NCBI GenBank assembly: GCA_023261545.1
Contig: JAHFOS010000015.1
Span: 1-44,174, forward strand
Origin: a bacterium
GTDB taxonomy: Bacteria; Planctomycetota; JADGBV01
Direction of reading: 5' to 3'
DNA: 44,174 bases
Of this stretch, positions 1 through 7,051 are shown in pieces. The translations under genes were made by a program, and so were the position numbers. The notes below the pieces were generated by a model that saw only the letters and a program-made list of their open reading frames with translations, was not told where the DNA came from and made no database searches. The stretch's first letter is position 1. Each line of letters starts with the position of its first letter.

Positions 1-146
1 CCATTGACGACAATCACCAGGATCCCGCAAAAGTTCAGCACCATTACCTCAAAGACGCCGTCGCGGCGCTGATCGAGGGCAAAGCGCCGCCAACGAGCAA
101 GAGCAAACCCGTGGGCTGCGGGATCAAGTTTCACAAGGAGAAGTAG
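1..146 (+). CDS. Thioredoxin-family (redoxin) protein, C-terminal fragment
   Basis: The reading frame is open from the window edge (codons begin at base 3) to a TAG at 144-146, giving about 47 residues. It starts IDDNHQDPAKV, continues HHYLKDAVAALIEG and ends with a PVGCGIK motif and a basic tail. This pattern (Y/I-D-D-N-x(2)-D, then a short helix 'DAL/DAV-x-AL-x-G-K', then 'PVGC-x-IK') is the usual end of one group of AhpC/TSA-thioredoxin-fold proteins common in environmental bacteria. The active site lies outside the window, so the exact reaction cannot be given. The family call rests on this short tail only. Confidence 0.6.
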   Translation, partial: IDDNHQDPAKVQHHYLKDAVAALIEGKAPPTSKSKPVGCGIKFHKEK

Positions 147-247
147 AAGTGGCCATCTCCCCTACGGTCGCTAACCCAGAGGAGCGTCCCGTCCAAGAAT
201 TTCTGGCCAACCGTTCTGTGTTTTCCTGGCACTTGAACAGACCAGTC

Positions 248-266
248 TACTAGTATAATAATGGCA
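248..266 (+). promoter_or_regulatory. Promoter/operator of the toxin-antitoxin pair
   Basis: A perfect -10 hexamer TATAAT lies at 254-259, only six bases before the antitoxin ATG at 266. The transcript would therefore start at or next to the start codon (leaderless). An 8-bp palindrome TACTAGTA at 248-255 overlaps the -10 box; Phd/YefM antitoxins are known to bind short palindromes at their own promoters, so this is a plausible autoregulatory operator. No good -35 is visible (TTGAAC at 233-238 has a 15-nt spacer). Confidence 0.5.
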
Positions 267-520
267 TGCGCAACATAGGACTGTTTGAAACCAAGACACG
301 GCTTTCAGAGATTTGCCAAGCCGTCCATGAAAAAGGCGAAACCATCATCGTCACGCGCCGGGGCAAGCCCTATGTCAGGATTGAACCCATCGCCAAAGAC
401 AAACAGCCCCACGGTGTTTGGGAAGCCAGAGAAAAACATCTGGCTGAAACGGGGCCTCTGGATGGGGATTTCTCTCCGCCACCTCGCCATCTTGATGCGC
501 CCCGTCTTCTGCGTCTGTGA
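266..520 (+). CDS. Phd/YefM-family antitoxin
   Basis: This is an 84-residue protein whose first 50 residues have the Phd/YefM layout: a short beta strand and helix (LFETKTRLSEICQAV), then 'GETIIVTRRGKPYVRIEPI', the standard 'I-x-[IV]-T-x-[RN]-G-[KR]-P-x-[AV]' strand. These proteins bind DNA as dimers with the N-terminal half and neutralise a toxin with the disordered C-terminal tail, here Pro-rich and ending in basic and leucine residues. The stop codon overlaps the GTG start of the PIN toxin (GTGA at 517-520), the usual translationally coupled antitoxin-toxin order. ATG 266 is preferred because the family motif begins immediately after it; there is no Shine-Dalgarno, consistent with a leaderless message. 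An ATG at 261 is in another frame. Confidence 0.85.
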   Translation: MRNIGLFETKTRLSEICQAVHEKGETIIVTRRGKPYVRIEPIAKDKQPHGVWEAREKHLAETGPLDGDFSPPPRHLDAPRLLRL

Positions 521-927
521 GTCCGACCCACCTGCTGGACACTTCGGTCTACTGTCAGCCGCTGCGTCCCCGACCTCTCGAAAGTACGATCCGGCGCTGG
601 CGCGAGATAGGAGACAGTCGTTTATGCACCTCCGTGCTCTGCGAAGCCGAAGTGCTCCAGGGGTTGGAAGCCAAAGGTTCGCCGAGGTTCTGGGATCTGT
701 ACGATAACTCACTCAAAGGTCGTTTGCCTCTGCTTGCCTTGGAGCACGACGCGGCCGTCCTTTATGGCCGGCTTTCCGGAAGACTCATGAAGCTCGGCAA
801 GCGCAAACCCGTCATGGATTTGCTGATCGCCGTCTCGGCGCTTTCCCATGGCATGATTCTCGCCACATGCAACGTCGCTGATTTCATGGGAATCGAAGGG
901 CTGGCCGTGGAAGATTGGTCAACATGA
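517..927 (+). CDS. PIN-domain ribonuclease toxin (VapC-like)
   Basis: This 136-residue protein is a full-length VapC-type PIN domain. The four acidic metal-binding positions are visible: D8 in 'LLDTSVY', E43 in 'LCEAEVL', D101 in 'VMDLLIA' and D122 in 'NVADF'. Together they hold Mg2+/Mn2+ for cleavage of RNA, in known VapCs often tRNA or rRNA loops. The start is GTG at 517, overlapping the antitoxin stop. Such modules act in plasmid or island maintenance, phage defence or growth control, but the sequence does not tell which. All catalytic residues are intact, so the toxin should be active. The pairing of a Phd-type antitoxin with a PIN toxin is common. Confidence 0.88.
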   Translation: MSPTHLLDTSVYCQPLRPRPLESTIRRWREIGDSRLCTSVLCEAEVLQGLEAKGSPRFWDLYDNSLKGRLPLLALEHDAAVLYGRLSGRLMKLGKRKPVMDLLIAVSALSHGMILATCNVADFMGIEGLAVEDWST

Positions 928-963
928 GCCGGCGGATTTCTCGATGAAGCGCAAAGGACCACC

Positions 964-1986
964 ATGACCCCCAGCCCCGACACCTCCCCGCCAGCGAGGT
1001 TCGCCCCCGGGGTGCGCGTCAAGTTCGCCTGCCTGTGTGGCAAGCGTTTCAAGTTAATCGCCGGCTGGGACCGGTCCCTGGGGGATTGTCCTAAATGCAC
1101 CCGGCCCCTCCCTTCTTTCGCGGAAGCCGCTCGCAACCTCGTCGCCATCTATTGCGGCTGCGGGAAAGAACACGCGCCTGCGGCCAGCTCCTGCTCGGAT
1201 TGCGGCAAGTCCCTGCTCGCCTTCGACGCCGCGGAAACCCTGGCTACGCCGGTGCTCACCGACGAAGCGGAAGATCCGGGAGATACCAAGCAGTTGGAGG
1301 AGACTCCGGACTTCTCCTCAGAGCTGCTCCCTGATGGACCGACGGCGCCAGTTGCCGCACCCGCGAACACCGCGGCGCAAGATTTTCCGGCTGCTCCGGT
1401 TGCAGACGCAGAGCTTTTGCCCGCGTCAGATAGCGCGGCGTCGCCGGGTGCGCGCTCTGGCGTGGGAGTCGCTCCCGTGTCGGCTGTTAAGCCCCCCCCC
1501 ACGGCGCCGGCGGTCTCCGCCGATTCTGAGCCCGTGGCCGAGAAGCGACCCCTCCCCCCAAAACTCAGCCTGGAGCTCAAGATCTTTTTGACCACCACGC
1601 TGGTCTTCAGCGCCTGGCTCATCCGCAGCGAATATTTCGAAAAACCCGCGCTGCGCGCGGAGATCGGTCGCCTGCAAGCAACCCTTAACGGGGCGCAGAT
1701 TTGCAGAGCTCAGCTCGTGATTCGCGACTCCCAGGACCAGGTCCTTTCCACTTACGATATCCTGCCCTCCGCAAATCCGCCCCCGGGCGGTGAAAACTCC
1801 AAGCGGCCACCGATGGCGCCCCGCGATCTCCACAAGCAGGCCCTTGAAAAGGGGGAGTACCTCATCGAGTGGGCGGGTTCGGCTCCCTGGTCCTTCACCG
1901 TGCGCGCGGTGGGTTATGAGCCCACCGAAATACAACTCGGCGGCGCCCCTGGAACCACCAGCGTGCGCCTCGACGCCGCGAGATAG
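964..1986 (+). CDS. Membrane protein with N-terminal zinc-ribbon-like clusters, unknown function
   Basis: This 340-residue protein matches no named family I recognise. Residues 20-82 carry four Cys pairs (C23/C25, C42/C45, C64/C66, C77/C80), in the spacing of two small zinc ribbons. Residues 90-200 are a low-complexity Ala/Pro/Glu linker. One membrane segment lies at about 205-220 (ELKIFLTTTLVFSAWLI). The last 115 residues should be outside the cytoplasm and end in a short beta-rich unit (GYEPTEIQL) resembling PEGA-type domains. The layout (cytoplasmic zinc ribbon, linker, single TM, outer domain) suggests a sensor or scaffold; this is inference. The linker contains a run of nine C at 1492-1500. 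The next gene starts 19 bases downstream, so the two are probably cotranscribed. Confidence 0.6.
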   Translation: MTPSPDTSPPARFAPGVRVKFACLCGKRFKLIAGWDRSLGDCPKCTRPLPSFAEAARNLVAIYCGCGKEHAPAASSCSDCGKSLLAFDAAETLATPVLTDEAEDPGDTKQLEETPDFSSELLPDGPTAPVAAPANTAAQDFPAAPVADAELLPASDSAASPGARSGVGVAPVSAVKPPPTAPAVSADSEPVAEKRPLPPKLSLELKIFLTTTLVFSAWLIRSEYFEKPALRAEIGRLQATLNGAQICRAQLVIRDSQDQVLSTYDILPSANPPPGGENSKRPPMAPRDLHKQALEKGEYLIEWAGSAPWSFTVRAVGYEPTEIQLGGAPGTTSVRLDAAR

Positions 1987-2005
1987 CGGCCGCGGGCGGG
2001 CCAAC

Positions 2006-3997
2006 TTGACGCGAAGCACCGCACTTGCGGCCCTGGCCCTCGCCGTGGCGCTGGGCTTGGGCTGCGGCGGCAGCGGGAATTCGGCGGATCCGGCCCCTTC
2101 TTTCGGAGATTTCGAACCCGTCCCCGTTGCTCCCATGAAGTGGGTTTATCGCCTGGACCAGGATGGGGAGTCCTCCCGCCTCGCCGTCGAGGTGCTGGAG
2201 GCCAGCCCCGGCGCCTGGAAAGAGACGCAGATGCTCGAAGGCATGGAAGTCGAGCGCAACGCGCACACCCTGGAGGTCCGCGACGGCAAGGCCTACTACA
2301 AGAAAACCGTGACGTTGAGCGATGACATCGCCTACACCCCGGGCCGGCGCGCGCGCGTGAAGCTCGAAGACTTGCCTTACACCGAGGAATACGTGCAGAC
2401 CATCTTCGGCGGCAGCGGCATCGGCGCTTTCAGCTTGCGCGACAGCTACAGCGACGCCCGCAGCGAGGAGGTGAGCCTTGTCGCCGGCCGCTTCACGGCG
2501 ACGCGCTATGCGCTCAAACGCGAATACAAGAAGTCCGATGGCGCTTTCGCGGAATTTCAGCGCCTGACCGCGTGGCAGGACGCGCAGCGCGGCTTGCTCA
2601 GGGAAGAGGCCGTCACTCCCGACGGGCGCACTTCGGTTCAGGAGTTCGTTTCATTGAAGGCCGAAGGAGAAAGCGGCATCACCGTGGAGGGCAACGTCGT
2701 GCGCGGCGCTGAACTGCGGCTCCTCATTCCCGCCGGCCTCAAGGAGGGAACGCCTGCGGCGCTGCTCAAGGAAATCGCGCTGCTCGCCGCCGCCTATCCC
2801 GAGTGCCGCGCGGCGGGCACCCTCGACCTCGCCCTGGCGCAGGCCAGCCACCTCTATCACCGCTACTACCTCTATCCCGCCAATTTGCCCGTGAGCCTTG
2901 CCGGTATCGCCTCGCCCGCCGCCCTGGCGGCGAACCTCCAGCCGCGCGATCCCTTCACCTTCTACCTGAGCGTCGAGGCCTACACCCGCCAGCTAGAAAC
3001 CGCGCGCGGGGAGCGATCCACCATCGGTATCCGGCTCATCCTGGGTGGCGGCGGCAACACCATCTCGGACGCGAACCCACTGCTCATCGAGGCCGTGCTG
3101 CCACTGGCGCGCGGCTGGTTCGACGGCCTCCAGGCCCAGGACCGCATCCTGCGCGTCGCCGGCAAGGATGTGGCGGGGTTGAGCTTGACCGCGGCGCTGG
3201 ATCTGATGCCCAAAAATGAGGGGCAAGAGGTGGAACTCGGCCTGTTGCGTTCCGGCAACGCGCTCACCGTGCTCACAGCGGCGGAACACCATATCTCGGC
3301 TCTGAAACCGGGGCGCATCGCCTACCTTAACGTGCGCCAGTTCTCCGACCTCACGGGGTTCCGGGTGCGCGAGGATTACGAAAAAGTTAAACAGGCAGCC
3401 GGCGCCGGCATCGCCGGCATCGTCCTCGACCTGCGCGGCAATCCCGGGGGCCGGGTGAGCGGCGCATTGGCGCTCGTTGACTACCTCATCGAGCAGGACA
3501 CGCCCGCCTCAAGCCGGCCCATCTACCGCGTGGCGGGCCGCACGCGCGCCTTCTATCTCGGGGACTACTTTCCGGAAAGCCTGCCCGGCTTGAGCCGCGC
3601 TAACCTGGCCGTGTTGATGGACGCGGGATCGGCTTCGGCTTCGGAGATCACCGCCGCGGCCTTGCGCTATTATGGCACGGGCAAAATCATCGGCCAGCGC
3701 AGCTTCGGCAAGGGGGTGAGCCAGGTTTTACTGGGACTCGCCGACAACTCGGGAATCGCCATCACCCGCGAAGCGCTGCTCGACCCCGGCGGCGCATCTT
3801 TTCATGGTCGCGGCATCGATCCCGATATCGTCTATTCGACGCCGCCCGCTTCGCCAACCAGGGATGGCCAGTTGGACGCCGCCTTGCAATGGCTCCGCGA
3901 GGGCAAGGTGGACGGAGCCGAGTCCCCCGCACCGGCGGTCGCCAAGCCTTCGCCCGACCTCGATCCCTGGCAGCTTTGGGCCATCGGGACAAGATAG
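2006..3997 (+). CDS. S41-family (CTP-type) serine protease, probable lipoprotein
   Basis: I place the start at TTG 2006 because it gives a clean signal peptide (TRSTALAALALAVALGLGC) ending at Cys20, followed by a Gly/Ser linker as in lipoproteins; the frame is open further upstream but only as an overlap with the preceding gene. The product is 663 residues. Residues about 25-230 are an unfamiliar N-terminal domain. A PDZ-like segment (LIEAVLPLARGWFDGLQAQDRIL) precedes the S41 fold with 'DLRGNPGG'. The catalytic Ser544 lies in 'GSASASE' and Lys569 in 'SFGKG', 25 residues apart as in E. coli Prc. The lipobox is not canonical (Gly at -3). It probably trims or degrades envelope proteins. It is longer than ordinary CtpA because of the N-terminal domain. 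Confidence 0.85.
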   Translation: MTRSTALAALALAVALGLGCGGSGNSADPAPSFGDFEPVPVAPMKWVYRLDQDGESSRLAVEVLEASPGAWKETQMLEGMEVERNAHTLEVRDGKAYYKKTVTLSDDIAYTPGRRARVKLEDLPYTEEYVQTIFGGSGIGAFSLRDSYSDARSEEVSLVAGRFTATRYALKREYKKSDGAFAEFQRLTAWQDAQRGLLREEAVTPDGRTSVQEFVSLKAEGESGITVEGNVVRGAELRLLIPAGLKEGTPAALLKEIALLAAAYPECRAAGTLDLALAQASHLYHRYYLYPANLPVSLAGIASPAALAANLQPRDPFTFYLSVEAYTRQLETARGERSTIGIRLILGGGGNTISDANPLLIEAVLPLARGWFDGLQAQDRILRVAGKDVAGLSLTAALDLMPKNEGQEVELGLLRSGNALTVLTAAEHHISALKPGRIAYLNVRQFSDLTGFRVREDYEKVKQAAGAGIAGIVLDLRGNPGGRVSGALALVDYLIEQDTPASSRPIYRVAGRTRAFYLGDYFPESLPGLSRANLAVLMDAGSASASEITAAALRYYGTGKIIGQRSFGKGVSQVLLGLADNSGIAITREALLDPGGASFHGRGIDPDIVYSTPPASPTRDGQLDAALQWLREGKVDGAESPAPAVAKPSPDLDPWQLWAIGTR

Positions 3998-4024
3998 GTC
4001 GCGAAATGGCCGTGAGAAAAACCC

Positions 4025-4122
4025 AAGCGTTCAGCCAATGATTCGCGTCTTCGTATGGCTGTGTCGGCAGCTAGGGCCGTTCGTGCTGAGTCCTGAGCTT
4101 GTCGAGGGATCGAAGCATGAAC
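4025..4122 (+). repeat. Dispersed intergenic repeat, copy 1
   Basis: This non-coding segment opens with AAGCGTTCAG (4025-4034) and contains CCGTTCGTGCTGAG followed by CTGAGCTTGTCGA and a tail reading GAAGCATGAACG (4077-4122). The same words recur at the end of the window: AAGCGTTCA at 44057 and the CTGAGCTTGTCGAAG palindrome at 44086-44165. The 'GTTCGTGCTGAGCTTGTCGAAGC' type word is widespread in intergenic DNA of environmental bacteria. Here the central word is partly duplicated (CTGAG-TC-CTGAG), as if two half-copies had recombined. Confidence 0.6.
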
Positions 4123-4157
4123 GTGCCGTCGGCACCTGTCGTGGCACAAAAAAACTG

Positions 4158-4409
4158 GCTCATCCGAAGAATGCGTACCTCTGGTAGTTTCCTCTTCCCA
4201 GTTTTTCCAAAATGCTCCGTGTTCTTAACTCGAATTTATCCACAGATTACACCGATGGGCACTGATAAAGAGGCCAGCCTTTGAGTACTTTCCGTGTTAA
4301 TCTGTGTCATCTGTGGAAAAATCCCCCGGTATTGCGATGGGGTTCCCGCCATGCCAGATCGTGGTCCCGTGTGAAAACTCTTGAAAAGTACGCATTATTC
4401 GGATGAGCC
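4158..4409. repeat. Inverted-repeat-bounded intergenic element
   Basis: A 22-nt word at 4158-4179 (GGCTCATCCGAAGAATGCGT plus AC) recurs in inverted orientation at 4388-4409 with a single mismatch. Between the arms are two facing copies of the 'CACAGATTACAC / AATCTGTGTCATCTGTGG' word (4238-4252 and 4299-4316), a REP-like intergenic repeat found in many environmental genomes. No open reading frame of credible composition is present. A second, shorter inverted pair (AAGCGTTCAG at 4025-4034 and CTGAACGCTT at 4416-4425) encloses the whole. It may be a miniature element or a nest of repeats; no transposase is visible. The region 4003-4444 otherwise holds nothing I can identify. Confidence 0.55.
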
Positions 4410-4444
4410 AAAAAACTGAACGCTTACAGAAAAACTTCTAGCTG

Positions 4445-5266
4445 ATGCCCCCGGAAACGGCCATGGGTTACGGCGAGGCGGTGGTGCTCGGCGGCGTGCA
4501 GGGTGTCACCGAATTTTTGCCGATTTCCAGCACCGCGCACCTGCGCATCGTGCCCGCGCTGCTCGGATGGAGCGATCCCGGCGCCGCCTTCTCAGCCGTC
4601 ATCCAACTGGGCACGACGCTGGCGCTGATCGTGTACTTCCGCGCTGAAATCGCGCGGCTCGCGCGCGGGGCCGCGGCGCGCCAGCCGCGCGAGCTGAGGC
4701 TGCTTTTAGGCATCGCACTGGGCACGCTCCCCATCGTCGTTGGCGGGCTGCTGTTCAAGGACGCCATCGCCGGGGAGCTGCGCACCCTCGACAAGATAGC
4801 CGCAGCGCTCGCCGGTTTCGGGATGCTGCTCGCCGTCGCCGACCGCTTTGCCGCGCGCGCGCGGCGCGGCCAGGATGCCATCGGCGTGCGCGATGCCGTG
4901 CTCGTCGGGCTCGCGCAGGCCTGCGCGCTCATCCCCGGCGCGTCGCGTTCGGGAACGACCATGACCGGGGCGTTTTTCCTGGGCATCGAACGCGGCGCCG
5001 CCGCGCGCTTCTCCTTCCTGCTGTCCCTTCCCGCCGTCTCCGCCGCCGGATTCTACGAACTGTGGAAGGAACGCGCGGCGCTCGGTGCCGCGGGCCTCGG
5101 CCCGCTCATCGTCGCCACGGCCGTCTCCGGTATCGTGGGCTACGTGTGCCTGGACGGCCTGCTGCGCTTCCTCAGAACCCGCAGCGTTCTGCCCTTCGTG
5201 GTCTATCGCGTCGCGCTGGCGGCCGTGCTGGCCCTGCTGCTCGCGCGGGGGATGCTCACCCGATAA
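4445..5266 (+). CDS. uppP: Undecaprenyl-diphosphate phosphatase
   Basis: This 273-residue polytopic membrane protein is of typical UppP/BacA length. It hydrolyses undecaprenyl diphosphate to the monophosphate so that the lipid carrier can be reused for peptidoglycan and other cell-wall polymers. Both family signatures are present: 'GGVQGVTEFLPISSTAHL' near the N terminus (the Glu-rich motif and catalytic Ser) and 'PGASRSGTTM' in the middle. About eight hydrophobic segments follow the known inverted-repeat fold. An alternative start at ATG 4463 would remove six residues; neither start has a clear ribosome-binding site. The gene stands alone, converging with the minus-strand gene ending at 5312, and lies just after the repeat region. 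Confidence 0.95.
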   Translation: MPPETAMGYGEAVVLGGVQGVTEFLPISSTAHLRIVPALLGWSDPGAAFSAVIQLGTTLALIVYFRAEIARLARGAAARQPRELRLLLGIALGTLPIVVGGLLFKDAIAGELRTLDKIAAALAGFGMLLAVADRFAARARRGQDAIGVRDAVLVGLAQACALIPGASRSGTTMTGAFFLGIERGAAARFSFLLSLPAVSAAGFYELWKERAALGAAGLGPLIVATAVSGIVGYVCLDGLLRFLRTRSVLPFVVYRVALAAVLALLLARGMLTR

Positions 5267-5311
5267 CCACCGCGCTTCCCGCCAAAGCCGCCGGTCCGCG
5301 CGAGGGGAAAA

Positions 5312-5896
5312 TCAGAACTTGAAAAACAGTCCGGCCTGGACGCGGTTGTAGCTGACGCCCGCGTCGCGCTCCGATCCGAATTCGCCGAAGAAGCTCCACT
5401 GGAACTCGATGGGCCAACTGAGCTCCACCCCGCCGCCGTTCTTGATGAGGAAGATGCCGCCGCGGCGGGCGGAATTCTGGTGGTCCTCGACGTAAAGCCC
5501 GGCGCGCGCGGAAGTTCCGACGCGCGTGGTGTGGCTCGCGCCGAGGCCGACGAGCAGCCCGCGCATCAGCGTGAAGTCCACCTCCGCCAGGCCCTCCGCC
5601 GGGCCGCCAAGGCCCAGCATGGCATCGAAACGCAGCGCGAAAACGTCCGAAAATTCGCGGACGGAGGAGTTGATGCGCAGGCCCGCGGTGTTCTCGTTAT
5701 TGCCCTTGTTGGAGAAGTTGAAGTAACCGACGGGCCCGGCATAGACGTAACTCGGGGCGCGCAACGGCGCGGCGCGGTGCCGTGGCTGAGCCTCCGCGGG
5801 CCGCTCCTCCGGCTTGCGCCAGAACTCTTCCTCGGCTCCGGATACAACCGGGAGCAGGATCAGCAGCAGCGCGAACAGGGCCGCCGGGGTTTTCAT
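5312..5896 (-). CDS. Small outer-membrane beta-barrel-like protein, unknown function
   Basis: The start is ATG at 5896, giving 194 residues, because it begins a clear signal peptide (MKTPAALFALLLILLPVVSGA). A longer frame upstream only overlaps the preceding gene. After a Pro/Arg/Glu-rich stretch, the protein consists of alternating beta strands with Gly turns (for example 'AMLGLGGPAEGLAEVDFTL') and ends in '...GLFFKF', a terminal phenylalanine as used by the Bam machinery for barrel assembly. I do not recognise a named family; a small porin or barrel of eight or so strands fits. It begins one base after the stop of the AI-2E permease gene, so the two are translationally linked. Confidence 0.6.
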   Translation of the reverse strand: MKTPAALFALLLILLPVVSGAEEEFWRKPEERPAEAQPRHRAAPLRAPSYVYAGPVGYFNFSNKGNNENTAGLRINSSVREFSDVFALRFDAMLGLGGPAEGLAEVDFTLMRGLLVGLGASHTTRVGTSARAGLYVEDHQNSARRGGIFLIKNGGGVELSWPIEFQWSFFGEFGSERDAGVSYNRVQAGLFFKF

Positions 5897-5897
5897 T

Positions 5898-7046
5898 TCA
5901 AGGCTTCCTGCCCGAAGGGTCTCCGCCGCCCGCGTCGGCCTGGTGCGAGAGCGCCAGGAAACTCGGAAAAATAAACTCATTGAAGAGGATTTTGGCTGTC
6001 GAAGCGATGGGAACCGCAAGCAGGACTCCGATGACGCCGAAGAGATAGCCGCATACTAGAATGGCCATGACGAGGACAAGGGCGTGCAGCTCGACTTCGC
6101 GTCCCAGCAGGAAGGGCGTGAACACGAACATCTCTAGGCCCTGCACCAGGGCGTAGAAGGCCAGCAGCGCCAGGACGGCACCAGCGCCGGCCCCATTCAC
6201 GGCAAAAAGCGCCACCGCCGGGACCAGGAAAACGAGCCCGAGCATGGGCACCACCGTGGCAAAGCCGATGCTGAACCCGAAAAAGAAGGGCAGCGGAACC
6301 TTGAGGAACAGGAAGCCCACCCAGGTGATGAGCCCGATGAGCGTGCAGATCAAGAGGCGGCCGCGAAAGAAGGCCGACAAGGAGACGTGGATCTTGAGGC
6401 TGATGCGGTCGAAAACCTCGCGGTACTCGTAGGGCACGATGGTGGTGCGCAGGAACTCCCACAGACTGTTCAGGTGCATCAGCAGGAAGAAGAAGCAGAA
6501 GGCGATGAGCAGGATGTTCAGGCCCAGCGACAGCATCACCTGCAATCCGGGAAGCACCCCGCGGCCCAGGGCAGCCAGCACCTTTTGCGCTATTTCGCGC
6601 AAGGAAACCAGCGAGCCATCGATCCATTCGCGCACCTGCAACGAGGCGCGCTCGCGCAGTTCCGGAGGCAAGCGGCTGCCGATCTCATCATCAAAGCGGC
6701 GGACCATTTCGTCGGTGGAGGGCAGGCGAATATGGATGCCGCTCAAAAAACCCTTGGCCTCGAAGAGCAGCGAAGGCAGCATCACGAAGATCACGAAGGA
6801 GATGATGAGCAGGAACAGGCCGAAAATACAGACCGTGCTGAGCTTGCGACTGATGCGCAATTTCTCGCCGAAGTTCACCAGGGGATTGAAGATATAGGCG
6901 AGCGTGAGCGCGACGAAGAACGGCGTGAAAACGTCTTTGAGGACAATGACGAAGACGAAGGCGGCCGCCACCGCCGTGAAGACCAGCAGGGCGTGCGTGG
7001 CCCGGCGGTCCAGGGGCCAATAGTCGTTGAGTCCACGGCCAGCCAT
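5898..7046 (-). CDS. AI-2E family transporter (PerM/YdiK-like permease)
   Basis: This 382-residue inner-membrane protein has the AI-2E/PF01594 layout: two or three N-terminal helices (HALLVFTAVAAAFVFVIVL), the conserved 'ALTLAYIFNPLV', a long soluble loop (about residues 80-160, 'LPSTDEMVRRFDDEIG'), and a C-terminal helix bundle with 'GRLLICTLIGLITWVGF' and 'FTPFLLGREVELHALVLVMAILV'. The family name comes from AI-2 export by TqsA, but most members have other or unknown roles (ion or small-molecule export), so the substrate is not assigned. It lies five bases after the PTPS-like gene and directly before the beta-barrel gene, forming a three-gene minus-strand operon. Confidence 0.88.
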   Translation of the reverse strand: MAGRGLNDYWPLDRRATHALLVFTAVAAAFVFVIVLKDVFTPFFVALTLAYIFNPLVNFGEKLRISRKLSTVCIFGLFLLIISFVIFVMLPSLLFEAKGFLSGIHIRLPSTDEMVRRFDDEIGSRLPPELRERASLQVREWIDGSLVSLREIAQKVLAALGRGVLPGLQVMLSLGLNILLIAFCFFFLLMHLNSLWEFLRTTIVPYEYREVFDRISLKIHVSLSAFFRGRLLICTLIGLITWVGFLFLKVPLPFFFGFSIGFATVVPMLGLVFLVPAVALFAVNGAGAGAVLALLAFYALVQGLEMFVFTPFLLGREVELHALVLVMAILVCGYLFGVIGVLLAVPIASTAKILFNEFIFPSFLALSHQADAGGGDPSGRKP

Positions 7047-7051
7047 GGCGT

